Positions 35,591 through 47,927 are shown, counted from the stretch's first letter. The stretch is DNA of 64,000 nt from Rhynochetos jubatus (GCA_027574665.1 CM050654.1:27237722-27301721), one strand, 5' to 3'. Made by a program: numbers and translations. Notes: generated by a model from the letters alone, not told the origin.

Positions 35591-37885
35591 ACTGGCTTTG
35601 TTTTAAAAGTACTGTCTTTTGTCTGTAACCCTCTAACTTTCCGTCTCTTTTTACCTTCTTGTGGCTCTCTGCTTCCCTTTTCCAGCCCTCATTTTTCTTT
35701 TTGTGGTCAGGTAGTTTACCTCTCTGTGACACCACCACCAGGCTGTGGGTTCAGCTCACTGAACCTAATTTTTAGGCATCTGTGCTAAACTGGTGATCCT
35801 AACTCCAGTGACTGATAGAGAAAGAGTCACTCCAGAGGATAAACCTTGCCCTCTAGTTTTGATGTCTTGCTTAGACTGGCAGAAATCTTCTCCTGCAGTT
35901 GACAGTGTCTCTCTAGCAGCTACAGAGCAAGTTTCATTTATGTCAGACACCCACTTTTTAGGAAACCAGAACGTGGTGAGATGACTCCTGTCCCTATCTT
36001 CAGAGAAACGGAAAGCTAATTTTCTCCTGTAGCATCTTGGTGGCCTTTTTAAATAAGCATAAACACACAGGAAGTTTTTTGGGAATTTAATTTTTTAAAA
36101 GGAGGGGTGGATACGACTAGATCATTACTGGTATTAATGCCAATACTGAAGTAGCCCTTTCCACTTTGGATTCACATCAAACTGTTGTTTGGTACATCTG
36201 TATCTAATGAATATGAGCTGCTGTCAGTAGACATGACAGCTGCTGTCTTGCTCAGTTTACAGGGGCTGGATGGGAGGCTTGCAGAGTGAAAGACATTAAT
36301 TTGCACTGCTTCTCTACAAAATCAAACTCTCTCCACCACTCTGGACCCTCAGCACAGCCAGGAGCCTTGCACAAGGTCTCATCAGTGGGTTAAACTGGCA
36401 CTTCTCATCACCAAAGCCCCTTGAATGCTTTTAGTACACCGTATCCACAGGAATCACTTCATCTAGGCCTTGCGTATGAATAATCCACAGCAGGATGAGA
36501 CCCTTGTTTCTGGCACAGATTTACCGCGTGGTCTATGGACCAGCTGAGGATGGTTCTGTTCATCTGGGAACATGTGTCTCTGTTACCCTCCTAACAGCAG
36601 ACAGGATAATGTTTCTTTAACGTCCTCGCTCAGGAGCACCACATAACCCTACTGGGAGGGAAAGGAAGCATGTTACTTCCAGTTTAAATCAGTATGAAAT
36701 CTGCATCTCTAAGACCAAGCATTCAAAAGCATGAGTTCTGCTGCAGAGATCAGGAACTAAACTTTCAATCAGAAATGTTTATTTAACATGAAGTATGAAA
36801 GGGACAGTGTTTGATTTCAGGTTTTTCAGTCTTTTAATTTTCTAATTGTATGGGCCAACTCCAAAAGTTAAGGATCCCATTATTATTCTTAGCTAAAATG
36901 GAGATGATATGCAACCATCTGAATCCAAGAACAGGCCTTTTAGGAAAAACACCTGCAGTTTGTCAGGGTGCGGTGGGGGGCAATTTTAATGAAAAAATTT
37001 AATGAGAGGAAACAATTCTTCCATTCTCCCCACCCCCCAGCCCAAACCTGGAGGTAGAAATGTGAACACAGATCAATTTAAATCATGGCTTTAGGCTGTG
37101 GGGTTTTGGCCCGCTCACTGCTTACTGTTAATATCAAAGCATGAAGAGTTTTACATACAGAGCAATATGGGTTTTACCCAGCTAACACCCCTTTCTCTAA
37201 CTGCAGCTAGGTGAGCTGCTGAGGTGTAACAGAGCTAGGTGGAGAGGTGGCCATCCTTGGACCCTCAGCCCCTCTCCTCATCACTGCCACTGCTGACCGC
37301 CTCTGTCAAATGGCCAGCACAGGCAGCTCTGCAATCACCTCCAAACGTCACTCCCTCAGAACAGCCCAGGCTGCTTTTTGGAGCAGTTAACAAGCAGTGG
37401 AGCTGGTGGATTGGGAAGGGAATGGAGGGAACACAGATGAACAGCTGGAGAGTACTAACTTTCTAAGGGGATTGGTTGCCACTGGAACAGCACGTCTGAT
37501 CACAGATTTGCTGCCAAGCATCTGTTTTCCTCTTACCTCCTGATGTGGTCCAGCTTCTTTGCTCTGATTCTGCTCCCTGCTTCATTATGGAGATTGTGTT
37601 TCTCAAATCCTTATGCATCTTTCCTGGGCACAGAAAGGGCTAAGCAATGCCACAGGCCCTACCAGTATGTTTGAGAGTTACCCCTCCATCCCCTTGTGTG
37701 CTGTTCTGCCTAAAAATGTCATGCTAAACAGGCCTAATCAAGCTCCCCTGAACCAGTCAAATCTCTGGGGAGTCCAAATTTGTATATTTTCTTAGGCAGA
37801 GTAATATCACACAGAGTATTCAATGACAGTTAAAAACCACATCTGGATCTTGCTCTGTTATAATACATCCATAGCCCTAAGGGGA
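35591..37885. other. non-coding, nothing recognised
   Basis: No gene is recognised. Open frames are short (75 codons or fewer). C- and G-run patches occur near 36970 and 37030. Confidence 0.6.
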
Positions 37886-38081
37886 AGCAGTGTGGTTTAG
37901 TGATTCATGAAACCTGGGTTTTATTCCCAGCTCCTCCATTGCCTCCTTGGGTGACCTTAGCCTAGTTATTGCACTGCCCTGTGCTTCGATTTTGCCATCT
38001 GTGAAAACGGTGGGAGTGATACTGCCTCCTGCCCAAAATCATTTTATATCCTCTGAAAGCAAGTGCCAAGCATTATTGCTC
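37886..38081 (+). mobile_element. MIR-like CORE-SINE
   Basis: The head has a box-A-like 'tggtttagtgatt' (37893-37905) and a box-B-like 'ggttttattcc' (37917-37927). They lie closer together than in a tRNA, which suggests an internal deletion. The MIR core order follows: 'cctgggttttattcccagct', 'gggtgacctta', 'gccatctgtgaaaa', and a tail resembling 'gcaagtgccaagcattatt'. MIR-type SINEs derive from tRNA, were moved by L2-type LINE machinery and are ancient in amniotes. This copy is inactive and diverged but nearly full length. A 197-codon open frame (37947-38540) begins inside it and is therefore not a gene. Confidence 0.75.
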
Positions 38082-40610
38082 AGTCTCACATGTCATTTCC
38101 ACTTGGGATTGCATGCAGGCAGGCGGTGTGCCCCACACCTTCCCTCCCCATGCACACACAGGTTCCCCACAGCTTGCTGCATCTATGGGGGTTCCATGAA
38201 GCTCTCCCATGTCTGGCAATCTCTGGCGCAACTGGCCATGCCCAACACAACAAAAGCTGTGACCACGTACCTGCTGCATAAGGGAGCAGGAGGGATGCCA
38301 GAGCATGAAGCAGCATTTGGGGGCTGCGCCATCCAGCATGTCCTGCTAGGAAACACCATGCTCAGTGGCAGCCCTGCTGCTTCTCCTGCTGTGACAGGCA
38401 TGTATTTAATGGCCTGCTATGTTAATTTGTGTATGTCAGCAGATGCAGAAGCAGAGAGGTTTGTGCAGACTGAAGGTCCCAATCTCCCCTTCCTCTTTCA
38501 TAAAAAGCAACAGGTTGGAAAAAAAGAAGAGTGTCCATGACATCAAATTTTTGTCCTGTGGAGAGGGAGCAAATACATCCAACCCCTCCTCAGGTCGGCA
38601 CACAGTAGTGGTTGTCCCTCTGTGTGTTATGTGGCTCATCCAGCTAGGACCTACCAAGACACAAATAGTTAAGCTCCTAAAGAGCACACAGTGACAAGCC
38701 CTGCTTTTCCTTTGAGAGATATTCCCATATTCCCCAGGTTACAACCCACTAGATAACAACCTTGAGCTGAATGTTATCACGGCTGAGATTTCCCACCACA
38801 GCAACATACAGGATACTTTTTTGGTTTACTACCCACTCCAAAAAAAAAAAAAAAAAAGCATACAGCTAAATAAAGTGAAGGTTCACAGCTCTGACAAAGC
38901 CTTTCAGTGGGAATCTGGGACGCTTTTCAAGTGTTACCGACTGCTTTATGTTCCCATGGTTCTTTCCAAGATAATAATTGTTCCGCAGATGTTTCCCTCA
39001 GGACAGTGAGATGTTCAGGTACCAGGGTGAAAGCTGAGGCTTTGGGCTATCGTTCACAAGGCTACTGTTACGTGCTGTGCTCTTGCAGGGTGCAGCCTTT
39101 TCTCATCACAGAATTTCTTAGGCGTCTGGTTTATCAGAAACACTGTAAATTTGAGCCCTCTGGCTGACTGTGCCTGATTTATGTGAATGACGCGGTTGTG
39201 TCTGTATGCAACATGAATAAGAAACAGGAAGGCGCTTTATTTCTGCCACACGCGGTAACTTGCACGTGCCCAAATGCACAACTCTGAAATATGTTACTCA
39301 GCACTTTGGGAAGACAGGGTACTTAGACATCCCAGCTTCAGGCTTATGACATATTACCAGCTTTTTTACAGGTCCTGCAAAAACAAAAATGCAGTGTTTT
39401 GTGTTTAATCTTCCACTTTATGTGTGCTTTTCTCTGTCCTTAAACTGGCAGAAGCAACATGGACTCTCCTTTTGCTTGAGGATGGAGGACCACCTTAGGA
39501 AGAAGGGACTTCTGTTAATACTCCCAGTGTCACAGCAATGACGGTAATTATCTTCCTTCCCAGTAACACTGCCACGTCTGCCTCCTGCATTTAAAAATAG
39601 GGCCCATTGAGCAAATGACTCAGGTCTTGAGAACAACTATCCCCTCCTGTGGTAATGAGGTCTGTAAACGTCAGCCCCACGGGCACTCACTGAGTCACAT
39701 ACCCATGTGCCCAATGTTTATGACTGCTTGTGATGAGCATGGCCGTACAAACTCAGGTGGTGGAAGGAGTAGCTCTTACTTGTGGAACAAGCACTGGGCA
39801 TCCGGCTGCTAGACTTTGTCTTAGTGAGCCACCTGGGGAAGATGGTGGAGGAGCTCACCACAGTCTGGCTAAGAGATCTATGGATTAAACCTTCCCCCAA
39901 GGAACAGGGTTGGCAGGTCTGGGTACCAAGTCAAATCCAAAAGCAGGTGAGCCATATGCCTAAAGCAAATGAAAGGAAGGGCTACCACATAGCACATTCA
40001 TATCCCATGAGATCGGACAATCACCCGCTTCAAGGAACTGATAGCACAAGGCTGCTTCCCCCTTGCTTCTGAGCTGGCTCACAAAATGCTGGCTTTTCAT
40101 CCAGCCAAAAAGATCCAGCCCAGAGCTGCAAATTACCACTGCTTCTCTGTAGGAGCAGAGGAGGGGGCTTCTCACCACCCACCCTCTCTAGAAAGGATGA
40201 CCACCCAATAGCTCCTCCTCAAAACCTGACCAGGAGGTCATTCTGATAAATCCAAAGAGCTCTTCATATGTGGCAGGTTTCATGTAGGACCTATGAAACT
40301 GCAAGGAGCAACTTGCTCTTTCCTCTGTCCACTGTAGGTCCAGTTAACTTGTGTGCCACGTGCTTCCAGACACAACAGGGGTATTCTTTTCTCTGCAAGT
40401 GCAGGGGAGAGGAAAGGGAGTGAGAAACCCTGAATGCAGCTGGAAAATTTTGCTTTGACTTAGTCAGGCAGAATGGAGGTCTAGCCACGCAGGGATTTAT
40501 ATGGAGTTAAAAGAAAAATACACTCCTCCTCACATTGCTCTTTTAAACTGGTCTTTCTTTACTTCTTTCCCATACAACAATGGAGGGAATATTTTCTGCC
40601 TAGTCACATC
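38082..40610. other. non-coding, nothing recognised
   Basis: No gene is recognised. A18 lies at 38840-38857 with no retroposon body found upstream. Minus and plus frames of up to 96 codons are unrecognised. Confidence 0.55.
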
Positions 40611-40625
40611 CACACACACACACAC
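40611..40625. repeat. CA dinucleotide run
   Basis: A perfect run of about seven and a half CA units. Short arrays of this size are usually only weakly polymorphic. Confidence 0.75.
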
Positions 40626-41360
40626 GAACCAGCCTGGAAAAGAAGCCAGATATATCACTTGGGATCCTATCCAACAGTCTCCTAGAAATAGAAAGCCAAC
40701 AAGAGAAAACACTTGGTCACTGCCAGACTCCAGTGCCTCTGCCTGAGCTCAGCTTCTTGGAGCCAAAGTGGTCACTATAATGTCAGGACACTGGATTTCA
40801 CGAAATCTGAGTTCGTTGCAAGGAACCCTGCCTGGGAAAGGCAGCCAGCCCCACAGCCCATCAGAGGGTGTGATCTTTGATCTTCAAAGCTTCCTAAGGG
40901 CCTGCAGTGGTGCCGAGAGCCTGTACCGCTGCCTGGTTTTGGCTATGAGCAGTGATGCTCTTCTGCCACAGAAACTACCAAGAACTGTTTTCCACACAAA
41001 CCTCTCTTCCCAGAAGTTCAGAGCTGTGACTTCAATTGCGTATAATTGCCATTGGCTGAATATACACTGGGGACTGGACATAGCTGGCTTTGGCACCAGT
41101 CTTTTCTAGACGACAAACAGTCCAAAAAACTAATAACACCATCTTCGTCCCGCAATGCACTGTGATACAACTTGGAGTAGTAGTTTGAGGGATCTCTTTA
41201 AACCTTCACACAGATTCACATTCCTGGGGAAGCTGCCCAAACTCACCATGCTGGACTAGTCCACAGTGGCATCTATTTTATGAGCAAGCATAAAATCCTC
41301 CTTCCTTCCCATTGCAAAATCTTGCAGGAGAAGGCAAAAGGAACACCTTCCTCCAGACAA
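40626..41360. other. non-coding, nothing recognised
   Basis: No gene is recognised. A 113-codon plus frame at 40768-41109 has no recognisable motif and overlaps a minus frame of 70 codons. Confidence 0.5.
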
Positions 41361-41441
41361 TCAGCTAATTAATTAGCATATGCCTGCGTATAATGCTTTC
41401 AGCAAAGCCTTGTCTGTGTGCTAATTAGCATCATTAGCTGG
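41361..41441. promoter_or_regulatory. candidate enhancer with homeodomain palindromes
   Basis: Two perfect palindromes occur within 70 bases: GCTAATTAATTAGC at 41364-41377 and GCTAATTAGC at 41420-41429. CATTAGCTGG follows at 41432-41441. TAATTA is the core site of many homeodomain proteins, and the palindromic layout would suit paired binding. The stretch has the look of a developmental conserved non-coding element. This is motif-based inference, and no transcript is proposed. Confidence 0.35.
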
Positions 41442-42817
41442 TGCCCCAAGGAATGAGCTTTGATTACCCTTCTCTTACTGATTATACAGGAACAGCCAGG
41501 CAAATGCTTTCATAGGTCATAAAATTATCTCAGCTCTTCTTAAAGCCCATCTACAGTCCTTAGCTCTGTGGCCTGCTGTGCTGATGAGTCATCCATGCAT
41601 TGCCTGAAAATGATCCTTCTTACTAGTTAACACCTGCCATGAGAGAGACTGGCACACAGGCATAGAAAAAACACAGCCCCTTATGATATTAAGCTTTTTC
41701 TGAAGATTTACATATTGTCTTAGTCCTAGTTGTGATCTAGCAGAGGAGGCACATTTGCCTGGCTCATCTTCTAAGCATCAGTTTTCCTCCCCAGATTCTT
41801 TGGTGACCCCTGACCAGGCAGTGTGTGAAGATGTTAACTTCCTACATGGGCTCATCTCTATTATTATTTTAGCTTTTATGGGTACATTTGACCTGGACCC
41901 CTCAGGACTCCTGTCCAACAGTCAATGGAACCCCAGAGTCCTAGGTTCTCCAGATTCCATGGAGGGAAGAGAAAGAACACAGCATCTGCAAAACATAATT
42001 GCTCAGCTCTTCCCTCTGTTCTGGGACTTGTCCCAGTACATCTGCTCCTTCCACTTCTCTCTGGATTATGAAGCTCACAGAGTCTTCCTGTGATGTGAGT
42101 TTTGCTAGCAAAATTCACATTTCAAACCCATGTGCTCAAACATTATGTGAATCCAAACATTTATCTGTAAGAATTAAGTCACTGGTGCTTTATATACTCA
42201 CTCTCCTTCAGACTGGAGCTTGAAGCTTGTGAAAACAGGTATAATTAGCTGTGTCACTCAGCTAGAGATAAAACCTGATAAAACCTACATTCAAATAAGG
42301 TGCCAATCAAACAAATGCAAAATAACAGCGAGCCATCTTTTCTTCACAGCTAGCTTAATAGGATGAATTAATAACTGCAAATTACTTAGTTCAAGAGAGC
42401 ACTTCTGTAATAATTAAGAACACACTTAAACAGTCATGAGCAACTCTCATCTCTCTGTGGGCAGTCACCTGTTGTGCTGGATCACGGAGGGTGGTGGAGT
42501 GAGGAAAAAGGGCTTGCAAGCATAAGAAAATAACAATGTCAGAGAACGAAAAGAGAAGAAGAATGGGAAAAGAGCAAGGTCAAGGGCACAGCACTGTCTC
42601 TGATGTGAGAGGTAGATGGGAAGGGGACTGTGGTCAGTAGCTGAGTGCCCTTTCGGCTGCAAGGTAGAACTGTTGATAGCTACAGAAAATGCAGAAGAAA
42701 ATTAAATGCACGCAGGCACGGTTTTATTTCTCTGAGATAAGGTCTACCATATGCCTTTACAGTGTTTGGTAGGGACAAGAGTGGAGCAGGAAGGACTTGG
42801 TAAAATCCTAGAAGTGC
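41442..42817. other. non-coding, nothing recognised
   Basis: No gene is recognised. A 112-codon plus frame at 41755-42093 is unrecognised. An AT-rich patch around 42240-42420 holds no clear element. Confidence 0.55.
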
Positions 42818-42980
42818 TTTTCAACCCACAGAATCAGGAACATTGTCCAAGGAGCTGAAAAAACAATAGATCAGTATATTGCCAAACTGCGCAAAATGGC
42901 TGACTCATGCAATTATCAGAGCCACTATCACCAAGCAGAACAATATGCCCAAATTGAAAAGGAATGTTAGAAAGACATGG
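42818..42980 (+). pseudogene. Ty3/gypsy-like gag domain relic
   Basis: From 42818 to 42919 one frame reads 34 residues with the pattern expected of the retrotransposon gag (capsid) domain: an F at the start, then TIDQY, three residues, LRKMAD, and SCNY. In this family the usual spacing is G-E-x-h-D-Q-Y-x-x-x-L-R-x-x-A-x-x-C-x-Y. A few residues on, in the next frame (42915 onward), IRATIT fits the following I-R-D-x-I block, so there is a frameshift with a small deletion near 42915-42919. A stop codon lies just upstream at 42809. No zinc knuckle, protease or polymerase was found nearby. The copy is broken and short. Such elements are uncommon in birds and more usual in turtles and crocodilians. 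Confidence 0.5.
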
Positions 42981-44617
42981 GAAGACTCAACTGAACCAGT
43001 CACATGCCAGTTTCAAAATCAGGGCTGGAAGGAAGCCGGGAATACATTGTACAAGACAAAAATTTACAAATGTTCTCATCCATCTTCCTGTCAAACTGAG
43101 CGGGCACCCAGAGCAAAGGCCCAGCTGCCTCTGGAGAGAGGAGCAATTCAGGCAAGCTGACCTGCCACCCTATGTAGCCTAATACGCAAATGAGGTATCA
43201 GCTAGAACGTCATCTTACAGAATTTCTCAAGAGTGGGAGCAGGATCCAGGACTGATGAAACTGTGTGGCCCTCTCGCAGCGCCCATCGCAAGACAAAACA
43301 ACGAAGAACCTCAGCCAGCAGTTAGTGGGCAATGAAACCCCATTTCACATGCTCTATGTTCATACTTTATCCAGGAATGGCTTTTGGGTCACGTTCCACC
43401 AGAATAATATTGCTAGTGAGGCACAAGGTGGATTTCCTAGTTTAAATAAATTAAATTATACTAAGCTAAATGTAAAAATAGCTAACACATTCTCAAAGAA
43501 ACAGGCAAAACCCAACAAAAATATTAGGCCAGCTGTTCTGAAATTTCTGCTTGCGACCCTGATAGCATCCACAACCACTAAGATTAAGACACACATATCC
43601 CTCCATGCTACTAATCTTAGCACTGTTAGAGTCTGGAGCAAAGGTCTAACAGTGAAAAAGGAGTTTCTGACTGAGAAGCAAAATTTCAACCTTGGACTCC
43701 AGCACAGATCCCCAGTCAGGATCCAGTTAGTTCCTCAGAATAAATCATGTGTCCAGGGAGGGAGAAACATCAGTGGAAATCATAAACCCTTGTTTGTGCA
43801 ACAGGCTGGTTAGTGGCCATGGACTTCACTGCAGCCAAACACCAAAACAGGGTAGAAGCAGAAGCTATAAGCTCATTAGAAGAAACTCGAAGGGAGCCTC
43901 CCCGTGTAGACTCTGCTGGTTGTGCTCGCTCTTATTCAACCCCTCCTGAGCATTTCTGGAAAGCAGATATTTGGCTAGGCATCATCCCTTCTGCTCGGTA
44001 ACTATCAGAATAGATGCCAGAACATACCTCACCCATCAGAAAATCAAATGGAGAACAGATTCATGTGATCACAGGACAGATGTTCATTAAATCACCAGCC
44101 CACCTGTGTAGCGTTGAGATGGGCAGAGGAGCCTTCAAACTCCTGCTTCCTAAGAGCACGTGAGTTAACACTATCCTTTCTCTCTGAGCTAAGCTGTAGT
44201 TCTGTAGACTTTAAGAGCATTGCTAGCACATTAACTACCTGGGAAGAACACAGTATTTAAAATTAATTTTACTATCTCTTACAAACAAGGCAATAGGCTG
44301 TTAAAGTGGATTGTGATATGAACAGAAGGGAAGGTGTAATGTTGAAGTATAGAGAGTGAAGAGTGCTTTACTCCTTGAACATACTTATTGTGGAAGGATG
44401 GGTACCACATCCAGCAATAACTTGGTTCTCTTTCTTCCTCTGCTGAGAGAAAATATACCCAATGCACCTGACCAAACCTGGTTCTCTTTAGCTGAAGGCT
44501 TGCTGAGGTCCGAGCATGGCAATATTGCATGAAATTTCACAACACAATAATGAGCCACTCTCCTTGTCATCACCTGTCCTAGCTGACTTCGTTGTGTGGC
44601 CTGCCCCATTTCTAAAC
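42981..44617. other. non-coding, possible downstream part of the gag relic
   Basis: No gene is recognised. A 182-codon plus frame at 43265-43813 matches nothing I know and shows none of the reverse transcriptase, RNase H or integrase motifs I looked for. Any retroelement origin beyond the gag piece is unproven. Confidence 0.45.
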
Positions 44618-44855
44618 AAAAGCCGATTTGTCTGTGATGCAGCTACTTTTTAAGAACACATACCAAGTGATTACTCACAAAGCCTTCATTATTTAATTCT
44701 GCAGTGAGGGCTTTGCAGACGTGAAAATGCTTTTATATGTTGCACATAGTCATGAGCCTGTATATTTTCTTTGTTTTCACAGTGAAAGTTGGAACAAAGA
44801 TAGCAGGAATAAACCAGAACCCCTTTTTCTTGCTGGTAATCCTCTGGGACCCATT
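44618..44855 (+). repeat. unidentified interspersed element, copy A
   Basis: This stretch aligns by eye with 45722-45955 in the same orientation. Shared landmarks in order are 'tttaagaa', 'acacacca'-like text, 'ctcacaaagc', 'ggctttgcag', 'aaaatgctttt', 'ttgcaca', 'tctttgttttcag', 'ttggaaca' and 'aggaataaa/aggagtaaa'. I estimate roughly 70-75% identity in the middle with a few small gaps. Read on the minus strand, both copies stay open in the same frame over about 40 codons (…YSCYLCSNFHCENKE…), which may be incidental. No terminal inverted repeats, target duplication or known family was recognised. Confidence 0.6.
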
Positions 44856-45721
44856 CCAATTCTGTGTCACCATGTAACTCTTTCCTCTCTTGCAGAGTTT
44901 GCATCCATTTCCTTACTCTTTGTATTTCCTTGAAGAAACACTGCATGCTCTGCAAGCAGATGATCTGTAAATAGAAGCCTTGGTTGGCATCACCAACACC
45001 TTTTCCTATATTTGAGGCTTTTCCTAAATTATGTGAGTGAAATATTTCATAAAATAGTTCATGCCTCACTCAGCCCTAAGCTACTAAGCCAATGAACATG
45101 TCAACCTTCTGCCATGTAAGCAAGATACTCCACATATATTTTATTACCTGAGATTTCCTCCTACATCTTTTTTGCTCTACAGCCATTCCTGATCTTGTGT
45201 TTCTCCAGATAATACTAGCAACATTCACCCGGGTTGTACAAAGCCTAGACAGGTGTATCTACATGAGCTGTAGTCTCACCTATGACTGTAGTGTGGAAAG
45301 GGATTCACCCCTGAATGGAGCCTGACTTCCTGAGATGGCAGGAGCTGCAGCAGAGAAAGGACCTTATGGAGGAGGATCTATCTAGTAAACCAGCAAGTTC
45401 ACCAGTGCTGTGTGTTATAGTCACTATCTGTCAAACAAAGCTTTGGTGTTTCCTCTATCAGCCAGCAACCACTGTGGGATCACACATTTTGATAGTGGCC
45501 CTGTTCCACAAAGGTAGACTGTCTTCATCAGAGTTGCCAGCATGCTTGAGGCCCCTGAGAGCAATTCTTAAAATCCTAGACACTATCCTGCTGAAGCTTG
45601 CCAGCCAGAGGGACATTTAAGAGACAGACTGATGGCTCAAGAGGAATAAAAAAGCCCTCCTGATCAGATCAGTGCCCCTCCCCTTGTGCTGGACAGATTG
45701 CTGGTCCTACCTATATATCAT
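44856..45721. other. unique-looking spacer between the two repeat copies
   Basis: About 870 bases separate the two direct copies. A 101-codon plus frame at 45315-45620 is unrecognised. If the flanking copies were long terminal repeats this would be the interior, but I see no primer-binding site, polypurine tract or retroviral protein motif in it. Confidence 0.45.
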
Positions 45722-45955
45722 GGAAGCCAAGTTTTCTCTGAGGTTTTGTTTTTAAGAATACACACCAACCAATTTCTCACAAAGCATCCTTTCTTTAAGA
45801 GGCTTTGCAGAAATAAAAATGCTTTTCTATTTTGCACAAAGCCAGGAGCCCATATATACCTCTCTTTGTTTTCAGAGGGAAAATTGGAACATAGAGAGTA
45901 GGAGTAAATCAAAGCCCACCCACCCTTTTTTTTGCAAACCTTCTTGGGTCTGGTC
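45722..45955 (+). repeat. unidentified interspersed element, copy B
   Basis: This is the second copy of the element at 44618-44855, in direct orientation. It carries a T8 run near 45926-45933 where copy A has a shorter T run. The minus-strand reading (YSYSLCSNFPSENKE…) parallels copy A. The two copies may be independent insertions of one family or an old local duplication. Confidence 0.6.
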
Positions 45956-46346
45956 CAGGCTCTTGAGTAACCTGGATAGCCACGCAAAGCCATAGGGTTA
46001 CATGTGCACTATTCACGGTGCTTCAGGTGGTTTTGATGGTTGGGTGCCAAATGCAATGGCAATGCAAGGAATGATAATGGAATCAAGGAATGAGAGTCCC
46101 TCCTAATATAGCTACCATGAAACTGGGCCCCACAACCTGCTGTTCTTCCCTGGGCACTGCTGCTGACCTGGAAGGAAATTATATTAGGAATGAATGGAGT
46201 GAGACTGGTTTAAAGAGCAGATTGTGTCCACCTTGCCAGAGGGATGACAAAGTCTACATGGAATCCTGGAATAGTCTAAATGACAAATGTCCACCAAGGC
46301 AGCTATGTAAACACCACAGGATATGTGTCAGGAGATAGCACTGCCC
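45956..46346. other. non-coding, nothing recognised
   Basis: No gene is recognised. One 82-codon plus frame at 46090-46338 has no recognisable motif. Confidence 0.5.
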
Positions 46347-46378
46347 AACATTTCCATTTTTAAACATTTCCATTTTAA
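46347..46378. repeat. 16-bp tandem duplication
   Basis: The unit 'aacatttccatttt' plus two bases occurs twice in tandem, at 46347-46362 and 46363-46378, with a single-base difference near the end of the unit. Confidence 0.75.
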
Positions 46379-47927
46379 ATTTGAGAAAGATTACAGAGAC
46401 CATGAATCTAAGGAGCAGAGAGACAGTTCTATCCCCAGCGCATAGTGCGTCACTGGTCACGGCAGGGAGAAATAAAATCCCTGCCAAGTTGGGGGAGTAC
46501 TGTGTTGAATCTGGAGCCTCTCTTTCCCCTTAGAAAAAGATGTTCTTAACTGAGAACCTGGGTGTCTCACAGAGGATTTGCTGCAGACCCAGCCGCCATG
46601 CCCGTTCAATGACTCATTTGAAAACATCCATTTTCTGAGAGTCTTTGTTTATGGGTATTTGAGCAAATAAATGTCAGCTCCTCCTCTCTGGTTATTAATG
46701 ATGCAGTTGCACAGCTCTGTCTGCACAAATTCTGCATCCTTATCTGGTGCTTCATCTCAGACACAAACTGAATGACCAAGATAAGCCATGTGCATCTCCT
46801 GTACTTCAGCACCATCAGCAACAGCTAATCTCTGGGATCACCAACCACGCTCTACCTGCAGGGGATCCATGAGGGTGGATATTATAACAAGAGCTATCAT
46901 CTCTTCATGTCCAGATGTCTTCTTTTGAAACCACGGGGGAAGGGGGGAACACATTTATCTAAGAAAAACAGGATTCAGGTGACCTCTGCGGAGGTGACCT
47001 TGACAACCTACCTGTTAGTCAGCTCAAGAAATTAAGGATTTTCGGGTTCTCTTTTCCCCTCACACCATAATTTTCATAGGGGTTTGGCTACATATCGCTG
47101 AAGATTTTGGTGCAATAAGAATATAGCAAAGAAGGTTGTGGGGTCTTTTTTTTATAGAAAAATGCCAATTCGCCTCAACTTAGATGATTGTTCAAATCAA
47201 AGAGTTAATACTACCAAATTTGCCATAATTGCCAAAAGTATATGTTCCATGTTATTTCCTTTTAGTCTAAATGCATTTCCATTCTAAACTATAAGCTACA
47301 GAACAATTTTATTTAAAGGTTAAAATCTAAACAAAGCATTTCAAAAAACCTGATTTATTGATGTCATTATTTTAGTTTGTCAGTCTAAAAGAATTGTTCA
47401 TTTCACATCATGTTTGCCAATTCAAGAGAGGAAAAATGAAAATCATTTCAGAAATCTCAAAAAAAAAAAACCTTAAGAAAAGATCTTCGTAGACATGTAT
47501 TTGTCTAACAAAGGCAAATGAACAATTTTGACTGTGTGATAAATGCAATGACAGTGATGGAAAAACAGACTACAGTAACACTGTATCTTCTAAGCTATTC
47601 ATTTTGTCTCTGTCTCATTTTCAGCCAATTTAATTTATTTTTTTTAAAGTATGACTGACATCTGTAATAACCTAATCTTTAATTTGATTCATGCACTTGT
47701 ACAAACAAAAATTGAGACTTTCCAAATTTCAGTGATTCAGATGACTCAAAATCCAGGTCTGTGCATATGGATGGTGTAGTGGGGAAAGCCAGGGGATCTG
47801 TACTGGCCACCATCCTCTCTCTCCCTTTCACCTCTTGTGAGTTGGAATCCAGCTGCTCATTCCTCTAATGTAAGTCCCCAATCAGCTTCTTTCTACACTT
47901 TCAGTTGCTGTAGCAAAGAAATAGGCA
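46379..47927. other. non-coding, AT-rich from about 47.04 kb
   Basis: No gene is recognised. From about 47040 to 47740 the sequence is strongly AT-rich with few open frames and an A-rich run near 47459-47470. Confidence 0.6.

Noticed and set aside
37947..38540. 197-codon open frame
   Set aside because: It begins inside the MIR-like SINE core and overlaps several opposite-strand frames, so it is not a gene.
38840..38857. A18 run as the tail of a processed pseudogene
   Set aside because: No retroposed coding sequence, SINE body or target-site duplication was found upstream.
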